Positions 58,616 to 64,000 of a stretch of DNA of 64,000 nucleotides are shown in pieces. Position 1 is the stretch's first letter. Every line of letters starts with the position of its first letter. The notes beneath the pieces are model-generated. The model saw only the letters and a program-made list of their open reading frames with translations. It was not told the DNA's origin and did not search any database. The DNA comes from Fasciola hepatica. Its lineage: Eukaryota; Platyhelminthes; Trematoda; Plagiorchiida; Fasciolidae. The translations under genes and the position numbers were made by a program. The DNA lies in NCBI GenBank assembly GCA_948099385.1, contig CANUEZ040000103.1:7674501-7738500 (forward strand), read 5' to 3'.

Positions 58616-58755
58616 CTTGGTACGTAAGTTTTTTGAAGATATGTACTTGAGTAAACGTTCATGAGTTGAGATGAAGTGGGATTTGCATACTTGTATTGTT
58701 TCCCAGTCGGTATCGCACATTTCGTAATCATTTGCAGTACCAAATTTTGGAGGAC
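58616..58755 (-). CDS. Candidate internal exon, unrecognised
   Basis: A 140-nt minus-strand stretch between TTTTAAG and AAG|GTATCA, open in the frame that begins PPKFGTANDYEMCDTDW and ends LRTK. It is cysteine-containing and would suit an extracellular protein. The phase does not match the neighbouring candidate at 58908-59040, so the set is not a consistent gene model. Confidence 0.18.
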
Positions 58756-58907
58756 CTTAAAACCAGGAAGTTACTTCTTTATTCTAAAATGCAAATTTGC
58801 CACACAATATTTATGTGAGAAATTGTTTTTTTTACCATGTACTTCATTCGCTCAACTGTTGTTGGGAAGCTTCCACAAAATACTCATTTGCATCTGATAC
58901 CACTCAC

Positions 58908-59040
58908 CCAATCAGTACAACGGTGCATCAGCGGTAATGTTACTGTGAAAATGTCAACTTGCAGTGGCCCCAGGTTTTGACGTACTAAATTCTTTGCAAT
59001 GGCCATCATAAAAGCACCAGTAAGGGAACAAGAATATGAA
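58908..59040 (-). CDS. Candidate internal exon, unrecognised
   Basis: A minus-strand stretch from a GTTAG acceptor-like site to a consensus donor (TGG|GTGAGT at 58908/58907). The open frame reads SYSCSLTGAF... to RCTDW. It lies just downstream of the 59059-59343 frame, separated by about 40 nt if spliced; very short introns are known in schistosome genes. Low confidence. Confidence 0.2.
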
Positions 59041-59058
59041 CTAACAATTTCACTCGCG

Positions 59059-59343
59059 TTATTCCGCGTCCGATAAACACTCACAGAAGCCCATCAGCGG
59101 TGATCCCACAATCGCACACAAACATATCATCTTTGATCCACGAATATCAATCCCAAAGTTGGATGGGTAGCAGACAATCATCTCGTCTCCTAAGTGAAGA
59201 TATGATCGATTGGATACCGTCATCCAGTTAGGTAGTTTCGGTCCATCCATTGATTCCATCGAGTACGGTGGACGACATGGGTCTAAAATGTATGAACATA
59301 TGGTTCGAACTGAATTCACTGGGAAATTTGGCCAGTTTTCCAT
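59059..59343 (-). CDS. Candidate exon with weak Sushi/CCP-like pattern
   Basis: A 94-codon minus frame. It contains DPCRPP, then GDEMIVC, then RGSKMICLC, then GSPLMGFC, a spacing that recalls the four-cysteine Sushi/CCP module of extracellular proteins. An acceptor-like ATATCAG precedes it, and a GTGAGT lies within its C-terminal codons. It could be part of a minus-strand ectodomain gene running toward the right arm, or a coincidence. Confidence 0.22.
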   Translation of the reverse strand: MENWPNFPVNSVRTICSYILDPCRPPYSMESMDGPKLPNWMTVSNRSYLHLGDEMIVCYPSNFGIDIRGSKMICLCAIVGSPLMGFCECLSDAE

Positions 59344-62300
59344 TTTCTGATATCTCCTCTGAATAATCTCCCTACAATTTTCTTTTTTGTCAGAAATGGA
59401 AAGATATGAATAGGTTGCAACGATTTTATTATTGATCTATATATCCACGATCCACATCTACTCAGTGTGTTTGTATGACACGCAAGTCAATAACGATGGA
59501 TTTGCCAAAGCTTTTTGGTTACATGGCTATTATGAATATTGAACCTACGATATCGGCATAGATCTCTTTGGTTTGAACTTCTAAATAGTTGTAGGTCTTT
59601 GATCAGTATGGTTTGCTTGATCGCCGGCACCATGGGAATAATCCGTAGACTGTGAAATCTAATTGGTTGCTCAAAGACACAACTGTGTGAATGGTCATAG
59701 TGCAGGGCAGATGTCACCTGGATTTAAAAAAGGAATGGTGTCTTTTCTGAACTGAGTCCAGACAGCGAACAGGGATGCGCAAACCTTAGAAAACGAAATA
59801 CAACTAGCTGAGGTTCATGATGAAATACTGTAGAAAGAAATCTAATGAAAGTACACAGAAAATGTGAAAACCGCAAATCGTGACGTCCTTAGGGAAATTC
59901 AGCGATCACTTTATTCAGCAGAAGATACGGGGATCGACAACGACATACTGGGACCAAATGGCCAGAATACAGTCATCAACTCTAGATAGAGTAATATTTA
60001 TTCCGGCTACCGGAACATGAACACACTGTTAGGAGCCATGTACTGGTCAGAAGTTTATCTTAATGGAGAAGAGTGTATGGAATGCACATCGGATCAGCCA
60101 TGGACCAGGTTTACCATGTAGTTCAACAGAATTTATGTATGTGACACAAGAGACTGCACGGTCACAAAATGCATAAATGTACTGTTGGGATGGGTGCATC
60201 GATCGATGAGGTAATCATTTAGTCACAGAATCTTTCTCCTTGTAATCTGAATTTTAGCAGATTGAAGATGGTTCAATGGGTTTGGCAAGTAAGCAAGTCA
60301 GATTCAACAAATAATGATGAATGAACTGAATTCTGGCCGAACGATAAATCCGGTTATGTGATATATCTTCATGAATTATTTTCCTATTTCAATGCAAATC
60401 AACATGCTCCTAGATAAAATGAGTACAACATCTCTGAACACTTTAGCCGTGGATTTACTTTGCCTTTTCCATTGCATTCTTCGAACCCTTAATTCCGGTA
60501 TCCCAGATAGCGCACCTGAATCTTCCCGCGAATGAACAAGTGATACTCAGGGTGCTTTTCGTACTTGCTCATCACAGCATCGTACAAAATTACGTTAAGC
60601 TGGTTAATGCTGGTAGTGATATGATGAGGGTCAAAAATAGATACAAGCAGGTATTTCAATGTTCCATTAGCCTCTAGCACGTTTCACGGATTCAACCACA
60701 GTCAAAATGAATTATTAGAGATCATACCAGAAAACATCAAATGGATAATAGAAGTGATCAGCAAAGGTTGAATGAAGGTACTTCTTCCACGGACATATAC
60801 GATTGCTTTTCTGCGGTCATCCCAATGGAGCTTTCAAAGTCCTTTGTGCTTCGAGTGATGCGAATGAAGTAGAAGGTACATGTGCCCAACAAGACAATGA
60901 TGTGTCGTAAGTGGGCTGGTAAAAGTTAAGTGTAATTACCATGCGAGTCACCTGGGATAGGTCCACTTGCTGGTTGGTAGGCTGTTCTCCATGTTCTCAT
61001 GCGGCAATCCTTTGTGGCCTTATTTGCCTAAACAATAAGGTTTTGATAACGAAGCAGATACTACAATTTACGAGATGGCGCATAATTCCCTAGGCTGTAT
61101 GCGGTCAGCGAAACTGTTAAAAATCTACAGTTCAGAAAATGTTCTAGAATAAGGTCACTAAGCACTAAAAATTGTTTGTATGCGGGGTAAATATAAAACC
61201 TAATACTGTAAACAACTTTTCACTATCATGCTGCTTTCTAGTGGGAAAGAGAATGTCATTTTCTAGTTCAGATTGCGCTTACAGCGAGCCAAGTGTGGTA
61301 GTACATTTGCAGTAGTGAATGAATGCACCTGGTTGTTTCTTTGAGATTCGGTCTCCAGTTCACACTAAACGTTCAATGTGAATGAAATGAATCTCAGTTT
61401 GTGTTGTTTGCCAGTTAACGTTTCCCCGAAAAATACACATTGCCTGACATGGAAAGCCTGTCTTCGTGGTATAGTCCTCGCGTCTGGAAAATCTTGATTT
61501 TATTGGGGGAAAACAACAATTTGCCTGCATATTCTCAAGACATTCGGATTAAACATACTTCCACGTGTCATTTACTTACAGTCCGCGGGTCTAACAGAAG
61601 TGGTCATCTCAAATATCCTTCGTTTGAATATCCCTGGTGACGGATAAAATATAGCGTGCAAGAATTTCAACTATTTTATTAACCAATCATTTTTTCTCAA
61701 ACGTTTAGAACTTACTAAAATGAAACAGGCTTGATTTCATTCCTTTCATAAAATTGTCTCGGGCATCATTACCAAAATCGTGATTTCGGCCGAAATAAAG
61801 CATAATTGATTTTGTCCCTTCATTTACTCATTCTTGATCACAATATAATATTTCAGAAGAGGGAACTGCGTTCTACCGGGAGCTGTTAATTTGGGAAGTA
61901 GATCAGCTGAGGCAGGAAGAACAAGATGCGAAGAAATCCAAAGTTCACCATGATGGTTTCTTGGTGAACGCCAAGTTATTCGTTCGAATTGGTTTGCATG
62001 AGAAGATCATTACAGCCAGAATTACTAATTAGAAACAGATAGGAATTACCTGTCAGGAATTAAATCCAACAGAAGTTTAAATGCTTTAGTTCCAATGTTT
62101 AAACCGAATCTTTTAGAGGTTTCCTAACTAGTAAAACCACTCCCGTTGTTTATGACAGATAGTTGGTGTGTGTTAGGAAACACCAGAAGATACACGGGAG
62201 GACACAACATGAAACAAAATGCCCTAAACGGATTACAAATATGATTCCCGTTGAATCTTTGGTTGTAGGTGCCTTCGTACCTCTTCTATGGCCCGCCTGC

Positions 62301-64000
62301 ATCTCATCAGGTTAGTGTTGTATTCGTTCGGCGCAATCTGATCGATAATTCGTGAACGCTTGACTAGTTGATGATTGGTGGTTGTGAGACATTTAGTAAA
62401 TGAATCGACGGTTGAACCAGAAACTGTACCGCTGATTGAAATTTCGATCCACAGAGAAGGAAAAGCAAATAATCACCACTTCTGGCACACAACATGAACT
62501 GCATGCAAACTCTTACGCTTCATTATCAATTTGTCCTAGAGCCTAGTTGACATTTCCAAATAACGCAGAATGGCGAACGAACTCGTTATAGCGGTTCATA
62601 CTCATGCCATTACACCACAGTATATTACTACAAGTTGAGTGACTGAGCCACTGCAACAAACAGGAAGTGTTAGAGGGTAATAGGGACAAAAAATGGAAGA
62701 ACATTCCAATGCAGGCTTGAATTCAGACCGGATATAGGTTATTTCTCAAATATTATGTCACTTCTCATCTGGTCAATGATCAAGGTAGCTCAAAAACACA
62801 CAAACTGTTTCTGTGCACGCCGAGGTGTGTTGCGTAAGCAGATATCGAAAACTTCAGATTTGACCGGGAAGCGACATTTTGCTGGTCTTGATTGTCGAAC
62901 CCGGACCCTATACAGGGCATGAAAAGCATCGGGCACGTTTGCTGCTTGACTGGACTCGACTATGTGTGAAATGAACTTGCATCCCTCCTTTACATGCGTT
63001 CTTCTGTTTATGTGCCGTGATACCCCCTTTGTTACAAGGGAGCTTGAGCCCTCGACAAACATTCAGATCCACTGTGTTCATATCACCTTGACTTATTAGA
63101 CTAAATGAAAGAATATTTGACAATATTCGCCCATGTAGACGTATTTGATTGGATTCGGGATAAACCGCGAAAGAGTTTCGAACGCAGGATGACAACATCA
63201 CTAATTTCAATCCAAAGTTGTTTAACTTTAGCCCAGATTCAATCTGTTTGAAAATTGTAAGCAAAGTGCAATGTTTACCTAACTTCACCAATACACCAGC
63301 TTTCCAGGGTAGAAAGAAGCAGTCGAACCTTCTCAGTTGCAGTTTCGAAAGCCTTCATGACGAATAGATATTCAGGACCACCCGGCATTTATCGCACTCG
63401 TGGATGATGTTTCACATCTTGCGGATTCGAGGCGAATGGCGCACTCAATAAATTGTGCACACTAAGCAACTGTGGTGTTGATTTGTTTTATTATCTACTG
63501 AGTTGAATTTTTTTTTCCTGAATAATGTTCATCAACTTCCATTCTATTTCTGCATAGAAATTCAGTTTTGTCACTAAGCTTATCCCTTGAGCAAGGTAAT
63601 GCCTCCAATACATTGGGTCGTCGTTCTCATATTGAAGTTTTGAGCACTCATTGTGTGTCTACTCAAAAATGGTATGTGATGGTATTATGTTATTGGTAAA
63701 ATCTCTGCAAATTATTGTTGCCGTATTTGATTTACACACAGTAATGAAGACTGATAGTTGGCATCATCCGTCACATAGTGGCTCGTTGACTGGATGTTAG
63801 TACAGTTGAGTGTCGCATGGTGTCAATGAAGGCTTCAAATCTTTCTGATAATTGCGAGTACTTCGGACTCATGAACCATGCTATGCTACGCAATTGGGAA
63901 CAAATTGGAAGGAAAAGCACACAATCTAATTCAGCCAAAATAGATCTCACACTTTGTTTTTGAACCAAAATTCCACCTATTGGATATTTAGATAGTGCTG
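59344..64000. other. Right flank, no recognised gene
   Basis: AT-rich, apparently without repeats from the rest of the window. Frames of moderate length on the minus strand (59487-59717, 60489-60680, 62908-63291, 63771-63968) have no recognised domain. A plus-strand frame at 61858-62031 after a TATTTCAG acceptor-like site, with a charged helical look, is the most exon-like of the remainder but is only 57 codons. The TATATAAG at 57542 upstream is not linked to any frame. Confidence 0.35.

Noticed and set aside
1..64000. CRISPR arrays, bacterial operons, tRNA and rRNA genes, telomeric repeats
   Set aside because: Looked for; no regular spacer arrays, cloverleaf-type sequences, rRNA-like sequence or tandem telomere repeats were seen.

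Overview
This is animal DNA, not bacterial. Almost nothing in it is organised as ordinary genes. The window is dominated by retrotransposons of the kinds that fill flatworm genomes: RTE-like and CR1/jockey-like non-LTR elements and a Ty3/Gypsy LTR element. The AT-rich unique sequence and the style of these elements (the RTE proteins read like the schistosome SR2/Perere-3 group) suggest a trematode, most likely a blood fluke. That assignment is inference from remembered family resemblance.

The main architecture is a very large inverted repeat. Bases 1-20953 and 35087-56035 are reverse complements of each other. By eye they differ by only about two dozen substitutions and four one-base homopolymer length differences in 21 kb. 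The left arm starts at the window edge, so the repeat may be longer. The arms enclose a 14.1 kb spacer that is present once.

Each arm carries the same fossils in the same order. From outside to inside (left-arm coordinates) these are: AT-rich sequence with two unrecognised ORFs (2738-3157, 3478-3927); a decayed Gypsy element (5637-8769, minus); a decayed CR1-like element with ORF1, endonuclease and RT remnants (12603-15010, plus); one copy of an unclassified repeat (15419-15642); a second CR1-like RT fragment (15850-17030, minus); an RTE 3' tail (18571-18761, minus); an 840-bp foldback element (18766-19606); and a second copy of the unclassified repeat (19602-19830). The right arm is the mirror image. 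I saw no insertion that is private to one arm, so all these elements were dead before the arms formed or were last homogenised.

The spacer holds about 1.5 kb of unrecognised DNA (20954-22471), a decayed CR1-like element (22472-26600), and an RTE element (about 26600-26687 plus 31385-35089) into which a young Gypsy element (26688-31384) has inserted. The Gypsy element has 442-bp LTRs differing at one base, a CTAT target-site duplication, a tRNA-His-type primer binding site, a purine tract and one uninterrupted Gag-Pol frame of 1382 codons with all expected motifs. Its stop codon lies inside the 3' LTR TATA box. The RTE element is dead: endonuclease and RT catalytic residues are replaced and the frame is broken. 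Its 3' terminus coincides, to within 3 bases, with the inner edge of the right arm.

The right flank (56036-64000) is single-copy in this window. It contains no recognisable element and a few weak candidate minus-strand exons. No tRNA, rRNA, CRISPR or bacterial-type operon structure was seen.
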